Origin: Nitrospira sp.
GTDB taxonomy: Bacteria > Nitrospirota > Nitrospiria > Nitrospirales > Nitrospiraceae
Direction: 5' to 3'
Assembly (NCBI GenBank): GCA_031315995.1
Contig: JALDRG010000003.1
Span: 248,001 to 312,000, forward strand
Length of the DNA stretch: 64,000 nt
The position numbers and the translations under genes were made by a program. Shown here one piece after another: positions 24,486 through 33,758 of this stretch. The notes beneath the pieces were generated by a model, which worked only from the letters and a program-made list of their open reading frames with translations, did no database searches and had not been told where the DNA came from. Numbering within the stretch: the stretch's first letter is position 1; each line of letters starts with the position of its first letter.

Positions 24486-25259
24486 CTAAGTCGAGAGGGC
24501 TCGGCTGCGCGCCCGGGCGAGATACCGCAGCAAAAGTCCGATCTGTGACTGCCGTGTAAGATACCATTGTGCGGCAGACGCCGTTTTCTTTCCGATGCGC
24601 ACCGAAACGATGCGTTCATCCGGCAACGAAAACACATCTTCGTCGGTATCGTCGTCGCCCACATACAAAGCGCTAGAACTTTTGAGCTGGTGCATCAATT
24701 CCAACATCGCCGACCCCTTGTGCAGATTGCCGGACGGAATGACGTTCACCACCGCTTTGCCCAACACCAGCCTCGGCGCTGGAGCTAATGTCGAGACCGC
24801 ATGAAGGATCGCCTCGCGTGCGACCGCCGGCGAGCCGGCTTGCCGATAGTGAAACGTGAGCGAATAGGTTTTGTCCTCTACCACCACTCCGACCCGCGCC
24901 AGGCTTCCCTCATCGTTCGACACCGCCTTGAGCCACGCGCGACAGCACTCTCGAGCCTGATGCATGACCCGCTCCGACGTATGGAGCCCTTCAAGCCCGT
25001 GATTGCCGACGAGGTGTGCCGGAATGCCCTCCACGCGGGGCCTGAGATCGGCGAGTGAACGTCCGGAAATGACCGCCGTCGGCGCCTTGACGGCCAGGGC
25101 GTAGAGGGCATCCCGAGTGGGTTGCGTGAGGCCTGGGGCATGCCGATCCTGAAGGATCCGTGCCAGCGTGCCGTCGAAATCGAAGGCAAACAGCGCCTCG
25201 GCCTGACCGGCCAGGTGGTCGAGAAGACGCTTGCCCGGTGTGCTGAACACGTCCCGCAT
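24486..25259 (-). CDS. otsB: trehalose-6-phosphate phosphatase
   Basis: A 257-residue HAD phosphatase, the second step of trehalose synthesis. FAFDFDGTLARI carries the nucleophile Asp, VISGRSLADL is motif II, and VGDDDTDEDVFSL the metal-binding motif IV. HLVGNHGLEG is a hallmark of OtsB. It starts seven bases after the otsA stop, so the two enzymes are made together. Length is normal. Confidence 0.95.
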   Translation of the reverse strand: MRDVFSTPGKRLLDHLAGQAEALFAFDFDGTLARILQDRHAPGLTQPTRDALYALAVKAPTAVISGRSLADLRPRVEGIPAHLVGNHGLEGLHTSERVMHQARECCRAWLKAVSNDEGSLARVGVVVEDKTYSLTFHYRQAGSPAVAREAILHAVSTLAPAPRLVLGKAVVNVIPSGNLHKGSAMLELMHQLKSSSALYVGDDDTDEDVFSLPDERIVSVRIGKKTASAAQWYLTRQSQIGLLLRYLARARSRALST

Positions 25260-25266
25260 GGTGCGA

Positions 25267-27498
25267 TTACCGCCCCCCTTCCGAGGCTTGTCCTACCTGC
25301 CTCATCACGCGAATGCGACGGCGCATCCGTGCCGCGTCCATCAACATGCGTCCGGCCCATCGATACACGTTGAACTCCTGAATCAATCCGCGCATGCTCC
25401 GCACGCGGGCGCGCTGTTCCTTCGGGGTCATAGAGAGCGCCATATGCAACGCCGCCGCACATTGGTCGACATCGTAGGGATTCACCACCAGCGCCTCGGG
25501 CAACTCCTTCGCAGCCCCGGTAAACTGGCTGAGGATCAACACCCCTTGTTCGTCGTCGCGCGCCGCAATAAATTCCTTGGCCACTAGATTCATGCCGTCA
25601 TGAAGACTCGTGACGAAACAGAGCTCGGAAGCCCGGTAGTATTCATACACCTCCGGAGGCTCGTGATGCTTCACTTTTAACACGATCGGCTCATACCCCT
25701 CGCGCCCGAATCGCGTATTGATGCGTGTGGCCGTCGCATGGACCTGCTCGTGAAAATGCTGGTACTGATCGATGTTCGTCCGGCTCGGCGCCGCGATCTG
25801 CACGAAGGAAAACTTGCCGACCCACTCGGGCTGCAGTTCGAATAATCGTTCGACTGCGAGGAAGCGTTCAATGATGCCTTTCGTGTAGTCCAACCGATCC
25901 ACACCGATCCCCAGCAGCCGATCCGACCCCATGGCATGGCGCTCGCGTATACGCTCCCGGCACTCAGGCACCGGCCGCTGGTTCGCCAACCAACGCGAGG
26001 GCCACTCGATGGAAATCGGATAGGGGTTCACCGCCGTGAGCCGTCCGCCGTAGGAGACGGTGGACATATCGCGGTCGATGCGCGCCTCCAGGCTGCGATC
26101 GATGCACGACAAGAAATGATTTCCATGCTCACGGGTGTGAAACCCGACAATGCTGCTGCCGAGCAACCCTTCGAGAATTTCCTGCCGCCATGGACAAATG
26201 CCGTAGCTCTCGGAGTTGGGCCAGGGAATATGCCAGAACATGATGATGGTCGCGTTGGGCAGCTTCTCACGCACCATCTTCGGGAGCAGCGCAAAGTGAT
26301 AATCCTGCACGAGGACCACCGGATCATCCGTCTTGGCCTCTTCCACCACCGCCTGCGCGAACCGCTGGTTGATGGCCACATACTGTTCCCAATCAGACGT
26401 CCGGAACGTCGGACGCACATGCGCGTTGTGGCACAACGGCCACAGCCCCTCATTGGAGAATCCATAGTAAAACCCGGATTCCTCATCGGGCGACATCCAG
26501 ATACGACGAATATCGTACGACGGGTGGTCCGGCGGGACGCGAACGTGATCGCGGCTATCCACGACGTCACGGTCGGCCGAGCCGTTGCCGTGGGCGATCC
26601 ACACACCCGAGCACGCGCGCATCACCGGTTCGAGAGCAGACACCAGCCCGCTGGCCGGCACTTGCACCTCGATCTTCTCATCTCGTCGATTGTGGATGTA
26701 GGGTTGCCGATTGGAGACAATGAGAATTTCATCACCCGCGAGGTGCTCATGCAGAATCGTTTTGAGACTGGCGGGGGTCCAGGTAATCTGACTTTCATCG
26801 CGCATCCGGCGATCGGCTTCCAATTCCCGCACCAGCGCATGGAGATCCTGCGCAACCGGATGCAACTCCGGTGAATGGGCCTGACCGGATTCCGGCGGCA
26901 GCCCGGTATTCGTCAGCATGGCCCGCACACCGGCCACCCAGCCTCGCCAACTGAGCTCCGCGACGAGCACCGTCACCGCTGAGATCACCGACGCCAGCCC
27001 GACGAACAGATAAAAAATATACCACCTGGTATCCGCGCTGCGCTGATGCGCGAAACTCATGTCGTGGATCAGCATCAACCGGCCTTGCACCTTGCCGCCG
27101 GACTGAATCGTCGCTACGACCACGTGCAACGGCCCTTGTGGAAACTCGACAACTTCCGACGAACCCGGCGCCAGGTGCGCCAGACTTTCGCATGACAACT
27201 GATCCGGATAGGTCAGGGTCTGATAGAGCAAATGTTGCTGGGTATCGCAGAAACCCAACGCATACAGCCGCTCGTCCTGAATGACTTTGTGAAAATACGC
27301 GAAAATCTTCGTGCGCGAGCGAGAGACGACGAGATCCGACAGCGGCACTTCCATCGTGCTGGCCAGCAATTTGGATCGACTTTCGAGGTCCCGAGTGAAC
27401 CACTTCAGCGTGAGTGAATCGACCAGGGGCACGACGCCATAGGCCACGGCGGCCAAGACCAGCAAGAGGGGAAGGATAAACCGGAGGGACAGACGCAT
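25267..27498 (-). CDS. otsA: trehalose-6-phosphate synthase fused to an N-terminal membrane sensor domain
   Basis: 743 residues, against about 470 for ordinary OtsA. Residues 1-25 are a membrane helix, 26-165 an extracytoplasmic domain with CACHE-like features, 166-192 a second helix ([19 protein letters not shown]), and about 193-255 a linker with heptads in the HAMP position. GT20 follows from about 260: [28 protein letters not shown] and [16 protein letters not shown] are intact, so UDP-glucose plus glucose-6-phosphate should give trehalose-6-phosphate. The build is that of a receptor kinase with a glycosyltransferase as output. AGGAG precedes the ATG. Confidence 0.93.
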   Translation of the reverse strand: MRLSLRFILPLLLVLAAVAYGVVPLVDSLTLKWFTRDLESRSKLLASTMEVPLSDLVVSRSRTKIFAYFHKVIQDERLYALGFCDTQQHLLYQTLTYPDQLSCESLAHLAPGSSEVVEFPQGPLHVVVATIQSGGKVQGRLMLIHDMSFAHQRSADTRWYIFYLFVGLASVISAVTVLVAELSWRGWVAGVRAMLTNTGLPPESGQAHSPELHPVAQDLHALVRELEADRRMRDESQITWTPASLKTILHEHLAGDEILIVSNRQPYIHNRRDEKIEVQVPASGLVSALEPVMRACSGVWIAHGNGSADRDVVDSRDHVRVPPDHPSYDIRRIWMSPDEESGFYYGFSNEGLWPLCHNAHVRPTFRTSDWEQYVAINQRFAQAVVEEAKTDDPVVLVQDYHFALLPKMVREKLPNATIIMFWHIPWPNSESYGICPWRQEILEGLLGSSIVGFHTREHGNHFLSCIDRSLEARIDRDMSTVSYGGRLTAVNPYPISIEWPSRWLANQRPVPECRERIRERHAMGSDRLLGIGVDRLDYTKGIIERFLAVERLFELQPEWVGKFSFVQIAAPSRTNIDQYQHFHEQVHATATRINTRFGREGYEPIVLKVKHHEPPEVYEYYRASELCFVTSLHDGMNLVAKEFIAARDDEQGVLILSQFTGAAKELPEALVVNPYDVDQCAAALHMALSMTPKEQRARVRSMRGLIQEFNVYRWAGRMLMDAARMRRRIRVMRQVGQASEGGR

Positions 27499-27537
27499 GA
27501 TCGCTCCTGCAGTTTACTTTGGGGATAACAATCTTTT

Positions 27538-27828
27538 ATGGTCTGGGGCATGTACCCCTACGGACTCATCGGTAATTGCCATGTCTCCGCGCATATCCAT
27601 GAGAGCGGATCCGTAGACTGGCTCTGCCTGCCGAGACCAGATAGCGACCCGGTCTTTGGTCGAATTCTCGATCCAGAAGGTGGGCACTTTTCCCTATCAA
27701 GCCCTACCAGGTCCACTCAAGTCAAGACGACGCAGCGCTACCTCCCGAATACGAACATCTTGGTGACCGAGGTGTCCACGTCAACGGGTGACGCCTTCAG
27801 GATCACGGACTTCTGCCCGCGCTTCTGA
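27538..27828 (+). pseudogene. truncated GH15-type (trehalase-like N-terminal domain) glucanohydrolase fragment
   Basis: The 96 codons encode YGLIGNCHVSAHIHESGSVDWLCLPR...SDPVFGRILDPEGGHFS and end at ITDFCPRF. This is the beginning of glucoamylase-like GH15 proteins, normally about 600 residues with the catalytic (alpha/alpha)6 barrel after this domain. The stop comes where the domain would go on, and no frame downstream to 28496 resumes it. The gene is divergent from otsA and was probably part of the trehalose/glucan locus. The ribosome-binding site is poor. A stand-alone function is unlikely. Confidence 0.75.
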
Positions 27829-28496
27829 CCCGACCGCCGCCTCTGTTGGTCACACCGAACTCAGGATTGGGCTAGGTAGGTCTCCCAGTCACAATCACCC
27901 CGCCGAAGATATTCACAATGATGTGTCTGGCGAACTCGTGCTGCCACTGACACCGATCTTCAGCGGGCACCGATTCTACAACCGAATCACCAACGATCAG
28001 AAGCAGCTCGTTGCCAATCTCGCGGGACTCTGCGAAAGACCCCGTTACGCAACCGGACACAAGACGTGGGGAGATTCGAGACAGCAGGCAGGAGCGCTCA
28101 TTTTCGAGTTTGATGTGATGTGTTGGCCCGGACGCGATCGAACACACCGCATGCCGTAAACAGGATTCTTATCTTTCTCAAGGTCCGACGTCGGGCGAAC
28201 CGGGCACACCAGCGCGAGGACCTTGAATGCCGCCATACGAGACGCGCATCGCAACGCCTCAAAAAACACCCTTTTCGCTACCTGGAGGAGACGGAATGAT
28301 CGGAAGCAACGGGTTATGAAACTCCCAATCATGGATGGGCTAGTGACCCAGCGCCGATCATCGCTACGGGGGGATGAATCCGCGCTGGGTCGTTCGCGTG
28401 AGTCCTTAGGACAACACCAACCGGTCTAAATCGCCCGTCACGCGTGAACGGCTCGGAAAACGCCTGGATCACTCGCGTCTCGCGATTCGCGGACCC
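27829..28496. other. 668-bp stretch after the GH15 fragment, no supported gene
   Basis: Minus-strand frames near 27872-28147 read like degraded protein, but no family is recognised and there is no ribosome-binding site. A third copy of the two-hairpin module lies at 28345-28412. Confidence 0.45.
28345..28412. repeat. structured module copy 3: 10-bp hairpin plus GTCC-TTA-GGAC
   Basis: GACCCAGCGC (28345-28354) pairs perfectly with 28382-28391; ten bases later GTCC (28402-28405) and GGAC (28409-28412) flank TTA. The string CTTAGGAC is shared with copy 2, and CGCGTG precedes the small stem in both. Confidence 0.45.
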
Positions 28497-28928
28497 CTAT
28501 CTAGGCATGGCATTATCAATCCGAATGGTACCGGGCATGATCTTCATCCCACCACCCAGAGCGGTTTCCGCTCGCACGTTGTAATTGATGATTTGGGCCT
28601 TCTTGAAGCATAAGGAGGCCGTCTCGTTCTCGCCTAATTCGGCCGTTTCCCTCAGCTGTCCCATCCAATTGGAGAAGCCACGCCGGCAGGCCAAATCTTC
28701 AGCAGCCAGATTGGGAATATCGACTCGTGCGGTATCCTTCCGCAGGTTGACCCAACGGATTTCGTCTCCCGGCTGAACGACCAGATTGTCATTTTTGAGC
28801 CCATCGGTAATGGAAATGTCATAGATCGCTGCCGTTCGGGTGGTCTGAGGAAGGCTCGAGCAAGCGGATAGTACAGCACAGACCACTGCCATCATACCTA
28901 CCGACCTGACATATTTAGAATCCATCAT
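28497..28928 (-). CDS. lipoprotein with cupredoxin-like fold pattern
   Basis: A 143-residue protein with a lipobox: signal helix then LSACSS, so Cys near 23 is the lipid anchor. The mature part contains VVQPGDEIRWVNLRKDTARV, typical of the second and third strands of plastocyanin-like domains, and two later cysteines (LACRRG and LCFKKA). The full copper ligand set (His...Cys...His...Met) is not evident, so metal binding is doubtful. GGGAGG precedes the first of two ATG codons. A perfect 17-base palindrome sits in its promoter region. Confidence 0.75.
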   Translation of the reverse strand: MMDSKYVRSVGMMAVVCAVLSACSSLPQTTRTAAIYDISITDGLKNDNLVVQPGDEIRWVNLRKDTARVDIPNLAAEDLACRRGFSNWMGQLRETAELGENETASLCFKKAQIINYNVRAETALGGGMKIMPGTIRIDNAMPR

Positions 28929-28954
28929 ATGAAACCTCCCATAGTGATTAGTTA

Positions 28955-28971
28955 TGTTACAGGCTGTAACA
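28955..28971. promoter_or_regulatory. operator-like palindrome upstream of the lipoprotein gene
   Basis: TGTTACAG-G-CTGTAACA is a perfect inverted repeat with eight-base arms, 27 bases upstream of the ATG. TTACAG on the minus strand could serve as a -35 box, so a dimeric regulator would compete with polymerase. The regulator is unknown. Confidence 0.55.
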
Positions 28972-29710
28972 CTGTGTACCCCTCTACCTCATTTTACTTA
29001 AACGACTCCCCACAACGCAACCACAGCCGCGGCTCGTTCAAACCTGTGACGGGTCCGACCGCTGGTGCGACGCTGGCCTGTTTCTTATACCGAGGCCAAC
29101 GACGCCATACCCGATCTCAGTCTGCCGAGACGGCGTCATGGTATGACAGCGCGCGTCCTATGTTCGCTCCTCCTTCGCTCGCACGGCTCACCGTGAAGAT
29201 CAGCACGAACACATTACCAACTGGTCCCAGCAAAACACATGCCTTTGTCGAAGGGGAAGCTCCTGGAATACAGGAACCAGAATCTGCAGAAAAGTTGAGC
29301 TTTTGGTGATTAACGAGTCAGCCGGCTGAACTGTACCAGGCTAAGCACTGGCGCATTATTCTCCACAATTTCGACGCTGACTGGAGCTATCTGCGCCAGC
29401 GCGCCGCAGGATGCCACGACCACAGGAAGCAGGCGAAGTGCGCACCCAAGGCAACAGTTCCGCAGGCTGCGAGCCTTTCCTCTCACTCGAGCACACGTGC
29501 CGGATGAATGGAAAAGGCCGATGCACTCGTGCATGGCAATAATCGAATGTACCGCAATGTTCGCCGAAAGGCGGGCTGTATGCTCGTGGAGGATACAACA
29601 GGAGAAAATGAGGTGGTGAGGAAGTGCCCTCTACGCAGGCTTTGAACAGGCTAGACCGGAAAGGAACCCGCAGGCCATCTGAAGGCTTTTCTGATGGAGA
29701 CCACCCTCAC
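28972..29710. other. 739-bp stretch between the lipoprotein gene and tmRNA, nothing supported
   Basis: Frames on both strands are short, of odd composition and without ribosome-binding sites. No repeat or RNA family was recognised. Confidence 0.45.
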
Positions 29711-29766
29711 GTACGTGCCCGCCGGCCTCTGTCAGGGTACTCACTAAAGAGCCCGGCGGCACGTAC
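29711..29766 (-). terminator. inverted repeat at the 3' end of tmRNA
   Basis: GTACGTGCCCGCCGG (29711-29725) pairs with 29753-29766 over 14 base pairs with one bulged base. It starts six bases past the tmRNA CCA. The loop is 27 bases and no T-run follows, so it may stabilise or process the RNA as much as terminate it. Confidence 0.5.
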
Positions 29767-29771
29767 AGAGT

Positions 29772-30125
29772 TGGTGGAGGCGAGGGGAGTCGAACCCCTG
29801 TCCGAAGATCGTCGGCTCATCGCTTCTACATGTGTAGCCGATTCTTTAAGCTTCGCAACGACCCACGCCTATCGGCAGGCTTAGAATCGCCGCTAGCCCA
29901 GTATTGTCTCGTCCCCCGCCGCTGAGCACCGGCGTGGGACCAGCCCGCTGCATCGCGCCATTCCACCCCCGCGGGCCTCAGATGGAACGACGTCTCAGCT
30001 TAACGAATTAAGCTGCGAGTGCCAGTTCTTGATTGGCAGTTGCATTTTCCCGGAGGATTTACGAGACCCCGAGAGCTCGACATGCGACGATGGCATCAGT
30101 ATCCCCGTCGAAACCGGTCGCCCCC
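29772..30125 (-). ncRNA. ssrA: transfer-messenger RNA
   Basis: The 5' end GGGGGCGACCGGTTTCGACG and the 3' end GGGTTCGACTCCCCTCGCC plus TCCACCA form the tRNA-like domain; GGGGGCG pairs with CGCCTCC (one G-U). The tag frame reads GCA ACT GCC AAT CAA GAA CTG GCA CTC GCA GCT TAA, giving ATANQELALAA, with the usual Leu-Ala-Ala end. At 354 bases it is a one-piece tmRNA. It rescues stalled ribosomes together with SmpB, encoded at 58635-59114. Confidence 0.97.
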
Positions 30126-30317
30126 TTTCTTCAAGATCGTGACACGTCAGACGTCAACAGTGAGAGGCTACACGTGTATGAATGGATCGGTCTCCTTCTC
30201 CGCGTCTCCCGCCTTTCACTCTCCATCTCTGACAGAGGAAGTATCCATCATACCGCATGGGTCAAGGGGATGCCAGGAGAGAAAGGTTCCAGTGAACATC
30301 CCGTGGTACCCTCCCTC

Positions 30318-30932
30318 TCACTGAACCGGGGTGAAGGTCCAGGTCCATCCCTGATCGTGCTGTTTTAAGACCTGGCCCTTCGGTAACTGGCCCATAAAGA
30401 ATTCGGGTGGGAGCGTCACGAGCATCTGTTCCTCGCGAACCTGTCCAGGAACCGGGTGCGTGCCTTCGCAGCCCCCACCCCCGACATATTCGTCCATATC
30501 CGGCGTGCTCCGCTCACCCACGAGGCCGAACATCATTCCCATCATCGTGATGCTCTTGAGCTCAAAATGTTCATAGGTCCCCTTGAGAATCGGTGCCGGA
30601 CAGACCGCCGATCCATCTCGGTAGTGCTCCGCCTTCGTCGGAATATTCGGAAGCACCTTGGGCGACGCCCCCTCCTCCAGCGGCCAACTGAATTCAAACT
30701 CTACCTGCTTCGTCACGTCGGCGACAGCCGACCCGCCAACAAACTGCTTGGCCCTCTCAAAAACTCCCACCACCTTGTACTTCGTCGATCCGGGCTTCGA
30801 TTTGGAGGGACCTTTCGTCAACCAGATCGCGGTTCCACTCACGGCCGGGTGCGATTCCTGCCATGCTCCCGTTTCATGACCGCCCGATACGAGCGCGAGC
30901 CCTACGATCATCGGTATCACCATACGTGTCAT
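30318..30932 (-). CDS. exported hypothetical protein, 204 residues
   Basis: The ATG at 30932 has AAAGGAG seven bases upstream; the frame extends to 30977 without support. A short signal-like segment (MVIPMIVGLALVSGG) is followed by a polar domain with a predicted strand pattern and GGGGCEGTHPVPGQVREEQM near the middle. The C-terminus is aromatic (GWTWTFTPVQ). No family recognised. It lies between tmRNA and the DedA-rhodanese gene, on the same strand as both. Confidence 0.7.
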   Translation of the reverse strand: MTRMVIPMIVGLALVSGGHETGAWQESHPAVSGTAIWLTKGPSKSKPGSTKYKVVGVFERAKQFVGGSAVADVTKQVEFEFSWPLEEGASPKVLPNIPTKAEHYRDGSAVCPAPILKGTYEHFELKSITMMGMMFGLVGERSTPDMDEYVGGGGCEGTHPVPGQVREEQMLVTLPPEFFMGQLPKGQVLKQHDQGWTWTFTPVQ

Positions 30933-31005
30933 GCATGCACTCCTTTCACAGCCTGAACCACGTCTCCGGCTGCGCACCTCTGCAATCCCGCGCCATCATG
31001 TACCG

Positions 31006-31956
31006 TCAGCCACCCGCGACCATCGTCGTCCGTCGCTCCACGGGATACCGTCGCGCTCGCCAGGCGTCGAGGCCGCCTTCGAGCGGGCGTACACGGTGAA
31101 TGCCCTTCTTTTTTAACAGAAACGCCGTCCGCGCGCTGGAGACTTCATTCGGGCATGTGCAATAGAGCACGATGTCTCGATCACGCGGGATCTCATGATG
31201 ACGATGCTCGAGCTCTTCCAATGTGAAGTTGGTCGCGCCTGGAATCGTCTCAGGATCGAGCTCCAGGGCGAGCGGATGCCGGACATCGACCACGCTGATC
31301 GCCTCACCCGCATCCAGCCGGGCTTTCAGTTCTTCCACTGATATCTTCGCCATCCGCAGGTATCGCAAGAACGTCTGCCGGTGATAGAACTTGTAGCCGA
31401 TGAATCCCGCCAATCCGACGATCAGGCCCGCGAGCATCAGCCCGCCGGCCTGATCGAACAGTCCGGCAAGTTGTTCCAGTTGATTGCTGAACAACGCGCC
31501 GACTCCGGCGCTGACCGCCGCCCAGATCAACGTGCCCGCAATATCATAGAGCGCGAAGGTCCCGGCGGGCATCCCGACAATTCCCGCCAGCGGCGGCGCC
31601 ACCGTACTGAAGCCGGGGATGAACTTGGCTAACAACAGCGCGCGCGGCCCGTTCCGGTGAAACAGATTCTCCGTGTCTCTTACGCAAGAATCCGGCTCCA
31701 GCGAGAGACGGCAGAGAAACCCCAGCACCCTTCCTCCTTTGAAGCGGCCCAGGTAATACCAAGCAAGGTCGGGAGGCAGGGACGCGGCAACCGGCACGAG
31801 CAGGACAGTGGCGAGACTCATGTTTCCCGCGCCGACGAGCGCACCAGCCGCGATCAAGACCGGAATCGCCGGGATTGGCGCGCCGACCTGCTCGACGAGA
31901 ATCACCCAGAAGAGCACCATGGCACCATGGTCCGCGAGGAATTGCAGGGCATTCAT
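31006..31956 (-). CDS. DedA-family membrane protein fused to a rhodanese domain
   Basis: About 316 residues. Residues 1-195 are a DedA/VTT membrane domain (helices around FWVILVEQVGAPIPAIPVLIAA, the loop FLCRL...FHRNGPRALLLAKFIPGFSTVAPPLAG with the DedA glycine-proline motif). Residues 210-310 are a rhodanese: SVVDVRHPLALEL, PGATNFTLEELE and VLYCTCPNEVSSARTA. The catalytic loop is C-T-C-P-N-E, so a cysteine is available. DedA proteins flip lipid carriers. The start at 31956 is chosen over a TTG at 31980 that overlaps the upstream stop. Confidence 0.92.
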   Translation of the reverse strand: MNALQFLADHGAMVLFWVILVEQVGAPIPAIPVLIAAGALVGAGNMSLATVLLVPVAASLPPDLAWYYLGRFKGGRVLGFLCRLSLEPDSCVRDTENLFHRNGPRALLLAKFIPGFSTVAPPLAGIVGMPAGTFALYDIAGTLIWAAVSAGVGALFSNQLEQLAGLFDQAGGLMLAGLIVGLAGFIGYKFYHRQTFLRYLRMAKISVEELKARLDAGEAISVVDVRHPLALELDPETIPGATNFTLEELEHRHHEIPRDRDIVLYCTCPNEVSSARTAFLLKKKGIHRVRPLEGGLDAWRARRYPVERRTTMVAGG

Positions 31957-31976
31957 CGAAACCGGTCTCCCCTGGT

Positions 31977-33599
31977 TCAAGCACTCCGAAAACGCGTCAA
32001 CCGGGTAAACACGATCGCGGCAAATGGGAGGGCGAGACCGAGGACCATCTGTACGATGAGCAGGGTGCCAAGCTGAGTGTAGTCCTCCGGCGTTTGAAGC
32101 ACGTGGGTGACCGGGTCGCGCACTTCCCGGGTGATCACGAAGGCTTGATTCAGGTATTTCGTGCCGAGCTGGCTCAGCGACAGCGCCAGGTTGGTAAACG
32201 AGGCCATGACGGCAAAATAGGTCGCCTTCAAATTCGCCGGCGCGGAATTGGCGATCCAGGCGAGCATGGGAATCATGGAGATTTGGCCGAGCGGGGATTC
32301 CAGCGCCGTATTGACCAGGGCAATGAATCGCGCATCCACCACGCCGCCGGTCAGCGCCGCCGTCCAGTGGTGCAAGCCATAATACATGCTGACGATGGGC
32401 AGCCCCAACAGGAACGCCGCCGCCGTCAAGAACCCCACCACGTAGGCGATGGACCGCTCAGCCATAAAGCGTCGAAACAAAAACATGCCCATGAGCGTCA
32501 GGGCGCTGCCGATGAGAGAGAGCACCGATAAAAACTGCTGATCAAATCCAAGTTTGTCGATCATCCACCAGGTGGCGCCATCGCCGGGACCCGGGATGGC
32601 GCGGAAGGCGAAGATGACGAGCGCCGTGCCGAGGAGCACATGTTTCGCATCGGGCGCCAGCTCATCCGTCAGCCGAACGATCAACAGGCAGACGATCCCC
32701 ATGGAACCAGCGAACACAATTTCTTCATTGTACGGAAAATCTCCGAATCCGATCGTGAGGGTGAAGAGCACGAACGCCAGGCTGCCGCCCAGAATCCACC
32801 AGTTAGGCTTGGTGGTGTCATCGGACCGATCGATCGCCTCCGCCACTTGCACCGCCGTCATACCGTGACGCAACAGGCGCCGCCTTTCGCGAACCCGCAA
32901 GACGGACGCCGCGATCACCCCCAGAACCGACACGGCCGGGATCACCAACGCCATCAAATACACCTGTTGATAGATTTCGGCGATCTGTTCTTGGGGCAGC
33001 TTCTCCACGCCGGTGAAGAGATACAGATTGATCACCGCGACCAGAATACCGCCGCCGATGATGGCCACTCGGCCCAACGTCTGCATCGTGGTATGCATGA
33101 GCTTGAGTCTGGCTTCATCGAACAGTTGGCCCTGCTCATCGATCCTCGGTACCGCCTCAACGGTCATGGCATCGGCCACAGTATCCTGGATCACATAGCC
33201 GATGGGGGCCAACAGGACGCTCAGCACGTACCAGACTTCGGCAGGCATTACAGCCGTCATCGCCTCGCGATGACCGATCAGCCCGACCATGATAAGCAGG
33301 CTGACGGCAATCACGCCCGCGCCGAAATACACGAGGAGGCTCTTCCAGCGCCACAGCAAATCGACGAGATGGCCGAAGGGCATTTTGAGCGCCCAGGGAA
33401 TGCCGGCCCAGAAACCCAATGCTGCAAGGAACGCCGCGGACAGGCCGAGATAATCTTTGACGAAGAAGGTGCCCACGATGCCGGTGAGGCCCGAGATGCC
33501 GGCGGCCATATAGACCATCAGCGGCGGCAGATAGGAGAGGCGAAACTCACGAGCCAGTTCAAGAATATTGCGGTCGATCCAGTCATACACAGTCGTCAT
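31977..33599 (-). CDS. BT1/folate-biopterin-transporter-like major facilitator
   Basis: About 540 residues with twelve or more membrane helices. The stretch GFWAGIPWALKMPFGHLVDLLWRWKSLLVYFGAG matches the BT1 signature (W-x-x-K-x-x-x-G-x-x-x-D, then a basic loop and Y) more than the classical MFS DRxGRR loop. A long cytoplasmic loop, with RVRERRRLLRHGMTAVQVAEAIDRS, splits the halves. It may carry pterins, folate or a similar anion. A GTG at 33611 is an alternative start with the ribosome-binding site closer. The downstream DedA-rhodanese gene follows immediately. Confidence 0.75.
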   Translation of the reverse strand: MTTVYDWIDRNILELAREFRLSYLPPLMVYMAAGISGLTGIVGTFFVKDYLGLSAAFLAALGFWAGIPWALKMPFGHLVDLLWRWKSLLVYFGAGVIAVSLLIMVGLIGHREAMTAVMPAEVWYVLSVLLAPIGYVIQDTVADAMTVEAVPRIDEQGQLFDEARLKLMHTTMQTLGRVAIIGGGILVAVINLYLFTGVEKLPQEQIAEIYQQVYLMALVIPAVSVLGVIAASVLRVRERRRLLRHGMTAVQVAEAIDRSDDTTKPNWWILGGSLAFVLFTLTIGFGDFPYNEEIVFAGSMGIVCLLIVRLTDELAPDAKHVLLGTALVIFAFRAIPGPGDGATWWMIDKLGFDQQFLSVLSLIGSALTLMGMFLFRRFMAERSIAYVVGFLTAAAFLLGLPIVSMYYGLHHWTAALTGGVVDARFIALVNTALESPLGQISMIPMLAWIANSAPANLKATYFAVMASFTNLALSLSQLGTKYLNQAFVITREVRDPVTHVLQTPEDYTQLGTLLIVQMVLGLALPFAAIVFTRLTRFRSA

Positions 33600-33707
33600 G
33601 CGGACACTCACTCCTTCTTGCGCCTGAGGTACCGGGTGGAGGGGTTCTGCGCGAGCCGTCCGTCACTTTACACGATGTCGGAAAGAATGTGGATCCGATC
33701 CAACAGG

Positions 33708-33738
33708 AAAAAGGCCGGGGTCTGCCGACCCCGGCCTT
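33708..33738 (-). terminator. rho-independent terminator of the cytochrome c peroxidase gene
   Basis: A perfect 12-bp stem, AAGGCCGGGGTC, with a four-base loop; on the minus strand five T residues follow. It lies 21 bases after the peroxidase stop. Confidence 0.92.
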
Positions 33739-33758
33739 CGCTCCGACCAGCCTGAGTT

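Noticed and set aside
27872..28147. 91-residue minus-strand frame after the GH15 fragment
   Set aside because: No ribosome-binding site and no recognisable family; may be a degraded gene but cannot be supported.
32640..33755. 371-residue plus-strand frame rich in His, Arg and Gln
   Set aside because: It is antisense to the BT1-like transporter and of shadow composition.
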